From a bacterium (GTDB lineage Bacteria > SZUA-182 > DTGQ01), in assembly GCA_040755755.1 (NCBI GenBank), contig JBFLZW010000085.1:1-17578 (forward strand): a stretch of DNA of 17,578 bases, read 5' to 3'. Below the pieces are notes generated by a model. That model worked only from the letters and a program-made list of their open reading frames with translations. It was not told the origin of the DNA and made no database searches. Both the position numbers and the translations under genes were made by a program. This document shows, piece after piece, positions 1-8,004 of this stretch; within the stretch, counting starts at the first letter, position 1; each line of letters starts with the position of its first letter.

Positions 1-64
1 GAAGCAAGCAAAAAGTAAAAAAGCACAAGGAGGAACTTATTTTACTTTTACTTTTCAATGATAT

Positions 65-94
65 CCTCTGCGTCTCAGCGTCTCTGCGGGAAAA
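65..94. repeat. 8-base-period repeat, CTCTGCGT type
   Basis: Three imperfect octamers can be read in succession, GCGTCTCA, GCGTCTCT and GCGGGAAA, preceded by CCTCT. The same octamer style, with TGTG in place of TGCG, forms both arms of the long inverted repeat at 11216-11422, so this looks like a single-arm relative of that element. No ORF uses it. Its function is unknown; it resembles the short-period dispersed repeats of many environmental bacterial genomes. Confidence 0.6.
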
Positions 95-191
95 TTACTA
101 ATTCTTATGTAAGTGCCATTCTAACTAAAGGGTGTATTGTGTTATCGATATGATCGAAAGAAGCTGTCAGTTATCAATTTTCACTTTTTTG

Positions 192-223
192 CTGACCACT
201 GGCCACTGATCACTGACCACTCC
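192..223. repeat. Heptamer array, CACTGNN type
   Basis: The array is built of exact 7-base units CACTGGC, CACTGAT and CACTGAC, preceded by CTGAC and ended by CACTCC. The first four or five bases are constant and the last two or three vary. A longer array of the same family lies at 4581-4634. Both lie in spacers just beyond the 3' end of a - strand gene. Heptanucleotide repeats (STRR) are known from cyanobacteria; relation to them is not implied. Confidence 0.75.
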
Positions 224-264
224 AAAAAAATGGCAGCCTCCTGTTTCTTCCTCCTTAAATTATC

Positions 265-306
265 CCCTCCTCCCCTTTTTGTCTGAAAAGGGGAGGAGGG
301 TTTTTT
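265..306 (+). terminator. Rho-independent terminator for a gene left of the window
   Basis: A perfect 15-base stem (265-279 with 286-300, left arm CCCTCCTCCCCTTTT) encloses a 6-base loop TGTCTG and is followed directly by TTTTTT at 301-306 on the + strand. Read on the - strand the hairpin is followed by GATAATTTAAGG, with no T-run. It is therefore best oriented to stop rightward transcription from an unseen upstream gene. The stem could still slow or stabilise the 3' end of the - strand peptidase transcript, whose stop codon is about 50 bases away. Confidence 0.8.
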
Positions 307-353
307 AAGGAAGGTGACCAAAGGGAATGATGAGCTTTTATCCCCCCAAACTA

Positions 354-3300
354 TCAATCATTCTCACCTTGGTCGAAACAGGAAGGCTGCCCTAAGTACT
401 CTTTAAACAGGCAGAGCGCATCCTGAGGAGTGACACTGCCATCCTGGTTTACGTCAGCGCACCGGTGGCATGTCTCGATACCGAGATAGCACTTGAAGGC
501 CATCAGAGCATCCAGGGGAGTGATGATTCCATCCCCGCTCAGATCGCCGTTACAGGCCGTTTCCTGCACCCGCCTGATGGTAATTCTGGCCGCTGCCGAA
601 GCGGCATTGCCTGCCTTGTCAGTGGCCCTGAAGGTTACTGCCGTGTCCCCGGGGCCAAATAGAGGCGGTGCATTATGGGTAATCCTGCTGATCGAGCCAT
701 CGACTGCATCCACAGCCGTGGCCGCTTTCAGGAATTCCTGAATCTGCGGGCTGCTCACCGCCAATCCTTTTTCATCCCGTACCTCGATGACGACATCGGC
801 TGGACAGCGGATAACCGGAGCCGTGCGGTCAAGAACGGTCAGAACAGCCGTACAGATGTCCCGGTATCCCTGGCCGTCCTGCACTCTGAAGGTCACGCTC
901 GTCTGACCGGGAGGAAAAACCTCGCCAGGAGCGTCGCTGGTCACTGGAACCTCTCTTCCAGCGGCATCAATCGCCCTTGCTTCACCCAGCAGGGAGGCTA
1001 TTTCCGGATTGCTGGCAGGTGTGCCCTGCGGACCGGTCTGCTCGACGATCCTGTTTCCAGGGCAGGTTATGGTTAATGGTGCTGGGGTTGCCGCCGACTG
1101 CCTGATGGCATAGAACCCAAAGGGAGTGCTCTGCCACCAGGTAGTTCCGGCCATAGCCTCGCTGGTCTGGGTGAAGAGGTAACCTTCGAACTTCTGATCG
1201 TCACCGCGCTGGTTGGGAGTGTCGGGAAAATCGATATAAAATAGTACCTTGTGATCAGGCCCCCATTCCCTGGGCAGAGGATAGGAACCTGTCCTTACAT
1301 AACCATATACCGTATGCTCTTTGCCGTCCGAGCCGGTGCAGGTGCCTTCGATATTGGGTATGCTCTCGATGATGTCATCGATGCCTGCCCACAGCTTGAG
1401 CGTCCCTTTCCAGCCGTCATGCACCATGTCATAGGTTCCGAGAAAATTATTTTTGGATGAGGGGGCAAGGGTAAGACTGCCGGTTATTCCCTGGAATTGA
1501 AGGATGTCGGTCGATACAGGCTCGCGAAGGGAGTCCTCGGTCAGGAGCCCGGTCAGGGGCTTGACCGTGATCGGGAAGAGGGACACGGAGGAGGCGGCGA
1601 TACTCAGTGTGGATTTCAGGGCGTAGAATCCAAACGGTGTACCCTGCCACCAGGTGACACCGGCTATGGCATCCCTGGTCCAGGTAAAGAGATAGCCCTC
1701 GAATTTCTGGTCGTCATCCTGCTGCCAGGTATCGGAAAAGTCGATGAAAAACCGGATCTTGTGGTCCGGCCCGAAGCTTTGCGGCAGGGAATAGGTCCAG
1801 GTCCGGACATAGCCATAAACCCGGTGAACTTTTGCGTCCGATCCGGTATAGGTGCCCTCGATATTGGGCGTATTCTCGATCGTGTCTCCCCATGTGGCCC
1901 ACAGTTTCAGGGTCCCGTGCCAGCCGTCATGGACCATGTCATAGGTTCCCAGAAAATCCTGCCTCTGGATCCTTGAGACTCCGCCGATCCTGAGCGAGGG
2001 ATCCCCGAAGAGGTGAAACTTCCAGGGCTGGTGGAAATCAGCCACCTTGGTCCAGTCCGCGGGGTTTACCGTGGCCGGAGGCACATGGGTCTGGTAATAC
2101 TTTCTGACCATGTAATTCCACATATCACCCAGGGTCCTGCACTGATATTTGTACGACTCGAAGAAGTACTTGTCCAGATCGCGGCTGAACGGCTGCGCCC
2201 CGGTGACACATCCGACATATCCGATCGCGCCGGTGTTATGCCTGACCAGAAAGCGCTCGGCCATGCTGTCGGGATTGTCAGCCTGCTGGATGCAGGCCGG
2301 TTGCGGAGGCACGCTGGAGAAAACCTCGCCGCTGCTGGTTCCCTGATGATGAGTCCCCGAAAGATCCGTATAAGGACCATAGGGCGGCTGCGTGGTGAAT
2401 TGAGCGGTGTCGCAGGCACCGGCAAAGATAACGGGCAGCTTGTCGCTGTTGGTAAGGCTGGCGATATCGCTGGCGTCATAGCATCCTGACCAGCCGCTCG
2501 TATAGCCATGTCCCAGATAATTGACAAAGCCGACACCCTCATTCAGGGCAGCGTTGATATTGGCTGCATTCAGGGTCGATGTGGTCATGCAGGGATTACC
2601 CGCAGCATAGAGCTTCGTAAAACTGAACCCGCTCAGGGAATTATCGGCGATTTCCTCTTTCACCGTGCAGGCGTCGGAAACCCAGTCCGTTGTGGCCACG
2701 AGCAGGGCCTTCCTGAACCAGTCGGACCGATAAGCGTTCAACTCGTAATTCATGACCTTATTGACGTAGGTCGTAACCTCGGCCACGGTTTGTGCCGGAA
2801 CCCTGCCCACGGCAAGGTCAGGATTTAAATCCACCTGATCGACATTCAGGGTGCCGGTTATGGTCTCGCCGTGAAGCTCGCCATAGTAGCCGTTGTTATT
2901 CTTATCCCAGGTATCGAAGCTTCCGTCAGACTTGTAAAGATCGGCGTAGTAGAAATCAGCCGAATAAAAGGCCCGGTCATAGGCTTCTTTCGTCCCCCGG
3001 TCATTCATGGTGTATCTGACCGGAAAGCGGTTGCAGTCCCCGACCAGCATCACGTATTTGATATCGCAATATCTCTGGTAGGCGGCAAGGCCCCTTTTGA
3101 TCCGCTCCGCCTCATCCCGGCCTTCGCTGCCAAAGCCGTGATCCAGATTCTGCCAGCTTGAAATAACCGTGCTGATCTCGGTGTAATCCTTGTGCGCTTT
3201 CAATGGCTTCAGGGCATTACAGAAGTCCTCGTGAGCCAGGATCAGAAGATCGATCCGGGCTGTGGCCAGGACAACTTTTACCAGGTGAGAAAAATCATAA

Positions 3301-4019
3301 TGGAAATTTTTCGGCAGCTCATCAGTAAAATCCGGGACCACTGAACTGGCCCGCACCCCGATTCCTGCCAGGCCATTTGGAAAGGCCTTGATTTCCGCCA
3401 GGCTGATGGCTATTTCCCATATCCGGTGCGAGGCCAAAGACCGCGGCGAGGGTCCAAAGCCGGCTTTAAACTGGGAAAAAGTGCTCGCCAGCCCGCCTGT
3501 CGCACCCGATCCTGCATAGTAACTCCGTCCGCAACTGCCGCCGTCTGCATAGGAGCCATACAATACATCAACCCCCGCCGTAATGGCCTGGTCGTTATTT
3601 ACATCGAAGCTCAGCCAGAAGCAGTCCTTTGCATCCCCCTCGCTATCTCCGGTCAGGTCGAGCAGGAGGTAAAGATTGGCAGCATCGTTCAGACACAGCA
3701 AAGAGCCATGCCCCAGATTATACACTGCCGCACCATCCCATTCACCAGAGGAAACAAGACCATCGATTTTGGGCGATACCGAAGCAAAGACGCTGTGGAT
3801 ATTCGGCTGGTAGACCTGAACAGGCTGACCGGGTTGTATGGGCTGATAAACCCGATCGGGCTGACTGCTGAGATCAGTCGATAGATAGGAGAGGGAGGAA
3901 GCCGGTATCCGAACCTGAGCGTTTACCTTGGCGGGTGTGATTAACCCGGCTCCAAAAGCCGGTATAGATAGAATCATGGCCAGGGCCATATAAATAGAAT
4001 ACTTATTCTTAAAACTCAT
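354..4019 (-). CDS. Secreted C25 (gingipain-like) cysteine peptidase with HYR and dockerin domains
   Basis: A 1221-residue exported protein. Residues 1 to about 35 form a Sec signal peptide (positive start, hydrophobic core, VNA cleavage site). A CBM9/DOMON-like beta domain starting near [14 protein letters not shown] spans about 80-250. The C25 catalytic region is about 255-680: the dyad is His504 in NYLGHG and Cys536 in [10 protein letters not shown], 32 apart as in gingipains, and the domain closes with [13 protein letters not shown]. Two tandem copies of an unrecognised domain of about 114 residues follow (689-802, 859-973), then HYR-like Ig modules (about 985-1150). A type I dockerin with two calcium loops (GDLSGDG, ADVNQDG) ends the protein (about 1152-1221). 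The start has a good GGAGG (4026-4030) six bases upstream. It probably cleaves extracellular protein; the dockerin should bind a cohesin encoded elsewhere. Substrate and Arg/Lys specificity cannot be read from the sequence. Confidence 0.9.
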   Translation of the reverse strand: MSFKNKYSIYMALAMILSIPAFGAGLITPAKVNAQVRIPASSLSYLSTDLSSQPDRVYQPIQPGQPVQVYQPNIHSVFASVSPKIDGLVSSGEWDGAAVYNLGHGSLLCLNDAANLYLLLDLTGDSEGDAKDCFWLSFDVNNDQAITAGVDVLYGSYADGGSCGRSYYAGSGATGGLASTFSQFKAGFGPSPRSLASHRIWEIAISLAEIKAFPNGLAGIGVRASSVVPDFTDELPKNFHYDFSHLVKVVLATARIDLLILAHEDFCNALKPLKAHKDYTEISTVISSWQNLDHGFGSEGRDEAERIKRGLAAYQRYCDIKYVMLVGDCNRFPVRYTMNDRGTKEAYDRAFYSADFYYADLYKSDGSFDTWDKNNNGYYGELHGETITGTLNVDQVDLNPDLAVGRVPAQTVAEVTTYVNKVMNYELNAYRSDWFRKALLVATTDWVSDACTVKEEIADNSLSGFSFTKLYAAGNPCMTTSTLNAANINAALNEGVGFVNYLGHGYTSGWSGCYDASDIASLTNSDKLPVIFAGACDTAQFTTQPPYGPYTDLSGTHHQGTSSGEVFSSVPPQPACIQQADNPDSMAERFLVRHNTGAIGYVGCVTGAQPFSRDLDKYFFESYKYQCRTLGDMWNYMVRKYYQTHVPPATVNPADWTKVADFHQPWKFHLFGDPSLRIGGVSRIQRQDFLGTYDMVHDGWHGTLKLWATWGDTIENTPNIEGTYTGSDAKVHRVYGYVRTWTYSLPQSFGPDHKIRFFIDFSDTWQQDDDQKFEGYLFTWTRDAIAGVTWWQGTPFGFYALKSTLSIAASSVSLFPITVKPLTGLLTEDSLREPVSTDILQFQGITGSLTLAPSSKNNFLGTYDMVHDGWKGTLKLWAGIDDIIESIPNIEGTCTGSDGKEHTVYGYVRTGSYPLPREWGPDHKVLFYIDFPDTPNQRGDDQKFEGYLFTQTSEAMAGTTWWQSTPFGFYAIRQSAATPAPLTITCPGNRIVEQTGPQGTPASNPEIASLLGEARAIDAAGREVPVTSDAPGEVFPPGQTSVTFRVQDGQGYRDICTAVLTVLDRTAPVIRCPADVVIEVRDEKGLAVSSPQIQEFLKAATAVDAVDGSISRITHNAPPLFGPGDTAVTFRATDKAGNAASAAARITIRRVQETACNGDLSGDGIITPLDALMAFKCYLGIETCHRCADVNQDGSVTPQDALCLFKEYLGQPSCFDQGEND

Positions 4020-4087
4020 CCCTGTCCTCCCTCACCCTAACCTCATAGCTGATTTCCCGGTAAGCTCTCCCCCTGCCCCCATCCAAA

Positions 4088-4132
4088 ATATCAATTGACT
4101 CCCCCCTACCCCTGGAAGGATATCAATTGACT
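4088..4132. repeat. 13-base direct repeat carrying TCAATTGA palindrome
   Basis: ATATCAATTGACT occurs exactly at 4088-4100 and again at 4120-4132, a 32-base step (about three helical turns). Each copy includes the self-complementary octamer TCAATTGA. The pair lies 70-115 bases upstream of the peptidase start, where an operator for that gene could sit. Each copy also offers a -35-like TTGACT on the + strand, toward the riboswitch-like RNA, but I cannot find a good matching -10. A regulatory role is inference. Confidence 0.45.
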
Positions 4133-4248
4133 TGAGAATGTTGTTTTTCTGGTTTACCTTATTGCATGTTCGATGCCAGAGGAAAATATCGGAGGGGATT
4201 TTCATACAACGAGGCTTTTATTTAATGATAAAAGTAAAAAAGAATTTA

Positions 4249-4278
4249 TTAGCGTCTATTCGTGTGCATTCGCGGTTG
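4249..4278. repeat. 10-base-period repeat, TTCGTGTNCA type
   Basis: Three consecutive imperfect decamers, TTAGCGTCTA, TTCGTGTGCA and TTCGCGGTTG, share a TTNGNG frame. It resembles the dispersed TTCGTGTCCATTCGTGG-like sequences I recall from many environmental genomes. It is non-coding as far as I can see. Confidence 0.55.
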
Positions 4279-4352
4279 ATTACAGGAATTGAAAAAAAGT
4301 GTCCGGTAGCGAATAATATGGGGGTGAATAAAACCAATGGAGTCCTTTAACC

Positions 4353-4536
4353 ACATCCTCTTCCGTGAGGGAAAAGGAAAAAGTCTCATTGTAATATTAA
4401 CTTCAGACAATGATGTTTACGGGAGAAACCGGCTGCAAATCCGCCAGCCGTATACTGTGAGGCAAGCATGGCCATTGTCCCGGAGCGCAGTCACAGGCTT
4501 TAGGCTCTGTGTCCAGGAGTATCAGGAGGGTGATGT
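4353..4536 (+). promoter_or_regulatory. Cobalamin riboswitch-like aptamer, no downstream gene on its strand
   Basis: The core resembles the B12 aptamer consensus. GGGAGAAA (4421-4428) leads into CCGGCTGCAAATCCG (4429-4443), against consensus CCGGUGCAAAUCCGG, then ATACTGTGA (4452-4460), against CCACTGTGA. Near the 3' end TCCAGGAGTATC (4512-4523) resembles the B12-box end GCCAGGAGACC. A closing stem can be drawn (4353-4360 with 4526-4536, one bulge), and an inner stem TCATTGT/ACAATGA (4386-4392, 4407-4413) precedes the core. The core has one extra C, and the usual GCCACTG segment is only roughly present near 4489-4497, so it may be degenerate. On its strand the next 3.6 kb hold no gene; the sensor kinase beyond it lies on the opposite strand. 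Confidence 0.55.
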
Positions 4537-4580
4537 CAACGGTGTTATCATGTGTAACCATTGTTTACTTCTTTTACTTC

Positions 4581-4634
4581 CCACTTCCCACTGACCACTA
4601 ATCACTGGCCACTGGCCACTAATCACTGACCACT
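4581..4634. repeat. Heptamer array with mirror-ordered units
   Basis: After CCACTTCC come six exact 7-base units CACTNNN whose last three bases run GAC, AAT, GGC, GGC, AAT, GAC, ending in a further CACT. The order of variants is therefore a mirror image about the centre. It is the same family as the array at 192-223. It ends 17 bases beyond the stop codon of the sensor kinase gene, where a terminator might be expected, but it has no hairpin with a T-run. Confidence 0.8.
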
Positions 4635-4650
4635 CTTCACCTCCCGCTCT

Positions 4651-7600
4651 TCACCCCTTGAGCACCCGGTGCAGCACTTTACCCATCTCTCCTATGTCAT
4701 ACGGTTTGGCGACCACTCCCTGAAAGCCGTGCTCCTGATATTCGGACATGATGGGATCGTTGGAATATCCGCTCGAGACGATCGCTTTAATCTCAGGATC
4801 AATACTGCGAAGTTCCCGGATGGCTTCATCACCACCCATGCCGCCGGGTATTGTCAGATCCAGGATAACGGCATCGAAGGGATGTCCTGACACTTTTGCC
4901 TGCTCATACAGGGCGACAGCCTCACTGCCTTCCCTCGCCAGTGCGACGTCATAACCAAGATCAGCCAGCATATCGCCGACCATCTCACGGATGCTCGACT
5001 GATCGTCCATGAACAGGATTCTCCCTCCTTCCTGTCTGGGGGGGGAGAGCAATTCTTTCTCCACAACATGCTGGACGGCAAACAGCTCTTTCTCCGAAGC
5101 GGGAAGATAGACAGAAAAAGTGGTTCCGGCTCCAGGCCGTGATGTCACGGTAATATGGCCGCCATGCTTTTTGACTATCGAATAGGTAATAGCCAGTCCC
5201 AGGCCGTTTCCCTCCGCTTTGGTAGTAAAGAAGGGATCGAATACCCGGTGAAGATAGTGCTCCGGGATCCCGACTCCCTGGTCCTTCACCGATATCCTGA
5301 TATATCTCCCTTCTTGCAGCGGCAGGCCGCTCTGTGCCTGCACCAGGACGTTTTCAGCCTCGATGGAGATAATCCCGCCCTTTGGCATGGCCTGATCCGC
5401 GTTAATAATCAGGTTATTGAGAACCTGGGTTATCTGTCCCTCATCAATCTCAGCCCACCACAGGTCTTCCGGCAGGGAGAGCTTGTATTCCACGTTGGAA
5501 CCGCTCAGGGCAAAACCCACGGTATCCCTGATCAGCTCCGAGACAGGCATGGTCTTTTTAATCGGCACTCCACCCTTGGAAAAGGTAAGAAGCTGATGGG
5601 TCAGATGTTTTCCCTTCAGAGAGGCGTTTCTTGCTGCCTCCAGAATTTCAAACATCCTGATTTCATCAGGCTTCAAGCGCTTTTCCAAAAGGGACAAATT
5701 GCCGATGACCGCGGTCAGCAGGTTATTGAAGTCATGAGCGATTCCGCCAGCCAGGACGCCAAGGGATTCAAGCTTCTGGACCCTTATAAGCTCTTCCTCC
5801 ATGCGCTTTCGCTCGGTGATGTCACGGATAATTGCTATGGTAGCAGGTCTGCCCTGATATTGGATAAGCCCAATGGAAATATCCACATCCTTATTCACTC
5901 CATCCTTGCCATAAATATTGGTTCCACAACTGGAGACAGTTTTCTCACTCGCCAGGCAGCAACACTTATCTCTTCTGTATTCAGCGATGATCTCTAAGGC
6001 GGGCTTGCCAATCAGCTCCTCAACAGTATAGCCGCTGATATCAGCCATTGCTTCATTGGCAAATTGAAAAACTCCATCCTGGATGACCGCCACGCCATCC
6101 TTTGCCTCCTCGACCAGGGTCGAGTACTTCATTTCCGATTCTCTGAGCTGCTCCAGGGCATTCGAAAGCTCAATCGTGGTACCCGAAAGCTCGGCAGTGC
6201 GCTCTCTCACCAGTTCCTCAAGGTGAAAGCGGTATTTTTCCAATTCTGCCTCAGCCAGCTTGCGGTCGGTGATGTCCTCTCCTGAGCTGAGGACAGCGAT
6301 GATCTTTCCTGCCTCATCACGCAAGACAGTATTATGCCAGGAAATAATTCTTTCTTCCCCGCTCCTGGTCAGAACGGGATTTTCAAAATACTCAACAGGC
6401 TCGATTTTTCCTGACTTTATCTTTTCAAAAACAGCCAGTACTTCACCCCTCATTCTCTCAGGAATAAAGGTGTCGAACCAGTTCCGGCCAAGGATATCTT
6501 CCTCAGCGTATCCCAGAATTTTACATCCCTTTTTATTGATAAGCGAAACCTTTTGATCAGCGTCGATCACCACAATCATAACTCCCACTACGTCAAGGTA
6601 TTGTTGAGCCCTGTCCCGCTCTTCCCGCAGTCTATCCTCCATGCGCTTTCGCTCGGTAATGTCTCCGAAATCCTCGACCATACCAATTACTTCACCGTCA
6701 GGCCGCCGGAAGGGAGTTGCGGTCACTATGGAAGGTATAATGAGACCATCGCGGCGCAATTTCTCAGCATCAAACTCGACACGCTCCTCACCGCCAAAGA
6801 TTCTGGCCAAAGGGCAGTGGGAGGTATGACACTCGGAGCTGGGAAAAATATCATAACATTTTTTCCCTATCACTTCATCCCGTCTGAGACCCAGGAGGTT
6901 TAAAAATGTCCTGTTGATCTTCAGGATATTGAAATCCTTATCAATCATCCACATGGCGTCAGCAGCGGTATTGAATATCTGATCAAGCTCCGCAGAGGTA
7001 GCTTTGGCTGATTCCTCGCTCTGCTTCAAATTTCTGAACAGAACAGCATAAGGCCTCATCAGCCCGGTCTCGACAATGGCTTTATAGATGAGGTAATATG
7101 AGGCAGCCTCCAGGGAGTGACCGGCCAGATTGAACGAAAGCGCTGCATAGCCGGAAAAGGTAAAGGTCAGCTCGGAGCCGATGGTCAGAACGATGGAGGC
7201 AATCAGAAGCTGCAATCCATCCGGATCGAATGACGTGCGTTTCCGACTCAGAAGGGCAATGGAAGCCAGGAGAGCACAACAGATGCCAGCCTCACTGATG
7301 GTGTTGAACAGCGTCAGTCCGGCACCGTCAATGAAGCAGGCCGGGAAAATGCGGCCAGGGAAGATAGCGACCACAAGAAGCGAAGCAGTCAGGAAATAGC
7401 CTAAAAATACCAGCCTGTTTTTCAGCTTCCGGCCAATAAACAGGGGGGCAATTAATAAAGAGACGCTCTCGATATACCGGGCGGCGACCCGAAACTGAAC
7501 CGCCAGGTTGAGGCTGATGCCCCGGAATACAACCGACTGGTAAACCAGGGTGTGAACCAGATCCATGCCGGCGACGAAGAGATAGGCAATGCCGACGAAC

Positions 7601-7905
7601 AGAAAGTAATTGTTATCCTGAAACCGGCGCGAGCTCCAGGCGAACATGAAAATCCCGCTTGCTACGATCATACCGAATATCTCAACCAGGATGTGAGAAG
7701 GAAAACCCGCAACGGCGCTCAGCGAGTGAAAACCCTGAAAAAGGCTTGCTGTCAGATACAGCCCGGCTGAGATCAAGACAACAGCAAATAGAAGCGGAAG
7801 CCTGGAGAAGATTTGATTTTTACCGAAGATCGGATTACCCCTCCATCGCGTTTTCCAAGGGATTTCTCTTTTCATCTTTGTATCTTCTTGTTCATCCTTG
7901 GCCAA
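4651..7905 (-). CDS. MASE3-PAS hybrid sensor histidine kinase
   Basis: A 1084-residue inner-membrane hybrid kinase; numbering is from a TTG start at 7905. An ATG eleven codons in (7875) is equally likely, since neither has a clear Shine-Dalgarno sequence. A multi-helix MASE3 sensor domain (about 33-285, typical stretch SRRFQDNNYFLFVGIAYLFV) is followed by PAS1 (about 305-415, Cys350, Cys359, Cys364), PAS2 (about 435-555), a coiled coil and PAS3 (about 590-710, with Cys648-650 and Cys660). HisKA carries phospho-acceptor His724 in GIAHDFNNLL. HATPase has N-box NNLIINADQAM and G-boxes DQGVGIP and GNGLGLAI. A C-terminal REC domain (about 965-1080) carries Asp1016. The HDFNN type of H-box and lone REC are usual in deltaproteobacterial orphan kinases. 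No DNA-binding output or partner regulator is adjacent, so signal and target are unknown. Confidence 0.93.
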   Translation of the reverse strand: MAKDEQEDTKMKREIPWKTRWRGNPIFGKNQIFSRLPLLFAVVLISAGLYLTASLFQGFHSLSAVAGFPSHILVEIFGMIVASGIFMFAWSSRRFQDNNYFLFVGIAYLFVAGMDLVHTLVYQSVVFRGISLNLAVQFRVAARYIESVSLLIAPLFIGRKLKNRLVFLGYFLTASLLVVAIFPGRIFPACFIDGAGLTLFNTISEAGICCALLASIALLSRKRTSFDPDGLQLLIASIVLTIGSELTFTFSGYAALSFNLAGHSLEAASYYLIYKAIVETGLMRPYAVLFRNLKQSEESAKATSAELDQIFNTAADAMWMIDKDFNILKINRTFLNLLGLRRDEVIGKKCYDIFPSSECHTSHCPLARIFGGEERVEFDAEKLRRDGLIIPSIVTATPFRRPDGEVIGMVEDFGDITERKRMEDRLREERDRAQQYLDVVGVMIVVIDADQKVSLINKKGCKILGYAEEDILGRNWFDTFIPERMRGEVLAVFEKIKSGKIEPVEYFENPVLTRSGEERIISWHNTVLRDEAGKIIAVLSSGEDITDRKLAEAELEKYRFHLEELVRERTAELSGTTIELSNALEQLRESEMKYSTLVEEAKDGVAVIQDGVFQFANEAMADISGYTVEELIGKPALEIIAEYRRDKCCCLASEKTVSSCGTNIYGKDGVNKDVDISIGLIQYQGRPATIAIIRDITERKRMEEELIRVQKLESLGVLAGGIAHDFNNLLTAVIGNLSLLEKRLKPDEIRMFEILEAARNASLKGKHLTHQLLTFSKGGVPIKKTMPVSELIRDTVGFALSGSNVEYKLSLPEDLWWAEIDEGQITQVLNNLIINADQAMPKGGIISIEAENVLVQAQSGLPLQEGRYIRISVKDQGVGIPEHYLHRVFDPFFTTKAEGNGLGLAITYSIVKKHGGHITVTSRPGAGTTFSVYLPASEKELFAVQHVVEKELLSPPRQEGGRILFMDDQSSIREMVGDMLADLGYDVALAREGSEAVALYEQAKVSGHPFDAVILDLTIPGGMGGDEAIRELRSIDPEIKAIVSSGYSNDPIMSEYQEHGFQGVVAKPYDIGEMGKVLHRVLKG

Positions 7906-7954
7906 CAGGATAAATTCACCTTAATTAGGCCAATCCCGGTATAAATATCTAAAA

Positions 7955-7985
7955 TTGATTTATAAACAATATCTTACGATATAAT
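7955..7985 (+). promoter_or_regulatory. Possible sigma-70 promoter for the M16C peptidase gene
   Basis: A perfect -10 TATAAT (7980-7985) lies 19 bases after TTGATT (7955-7960). The spacing is longer than ideal. Transcription would start near 7992 and leave a leader of about 180 bases before the ATG at 8174. Confidence 0.4.
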
Positions 7986-8004
7986 TATACGCCTGTATGG
8001 TCAA
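7976..8004 (-). promoter_or_regulatory. Possible divergent promoter for the MASE3 kinase gene
   Basis: On the - strand TTGACC (complement of 7999-8004) is followed after 17 bases by TATCGT (complement of 7976-7981). It overlaps the putative + strand -10, so the two divergent genes might compete for polymerase. The -10 match is modest. Confidence 0.3.

Larger units (their letters stand above)
1..353. other. Non-coding left edge with repeats and a terminator
   Basis: I see no convincing gene here. At the far left an inverted pair AAAAGTAAAA (11-20) and TTTTACTTTT (40-49) could form a weak AT-rich hairpin. It is followed by an 8-base-period repeat (65-94), a plain stretch, a 7-base-period array (192-223) and a strong terminator (265-306). 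The terminator's T-run lies on the + strand, so it would end a transcript entering from the left, outside the window, rather than that of the C25 peptidase gene, which ends at 354 on the other strand. Confidence 0.6.
4020..4650. other. Long spacer of regulatory-looking and repeat sequence
   Basis: These 630 bases separate two - strand genes. In order they hold a direct repeat with an embedded palindrome (4088-4132), an AT-rich stretch, a 10-base-period repeat (4249-4278), a riboswitch-like RNA on the + strand (about 4353-4536) and a heptamer array (4581-4634). Two short + strand reading frames (4132-4350 and 4337-4594) run through these repeats and the RNA core, match nothing I know and lack a Shine-Dalgarno sequence, so I do not call them as genes. 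Confidence 0.6.

Noticed and set aside
192-223. CRISPR array
   Set aside because: Units are 7 bases with no spacers and no cas genes nearby; the same applies to 4581-4634.
4132-4594. Two overlapping + strand reading frames of 72 and 85 codons
   Set aside because: They run through the decamer repeat, the riboswitch-like core and the heptamer array, have no Shine-Dalgarno sequence and give no recognisable protein.
5155-5997. A 280-codon + strand frame inside the MASE3 kinase gene
   Set aside because: It is antisense to the conserved HATPase and HisKA domains, with no domain of its own.
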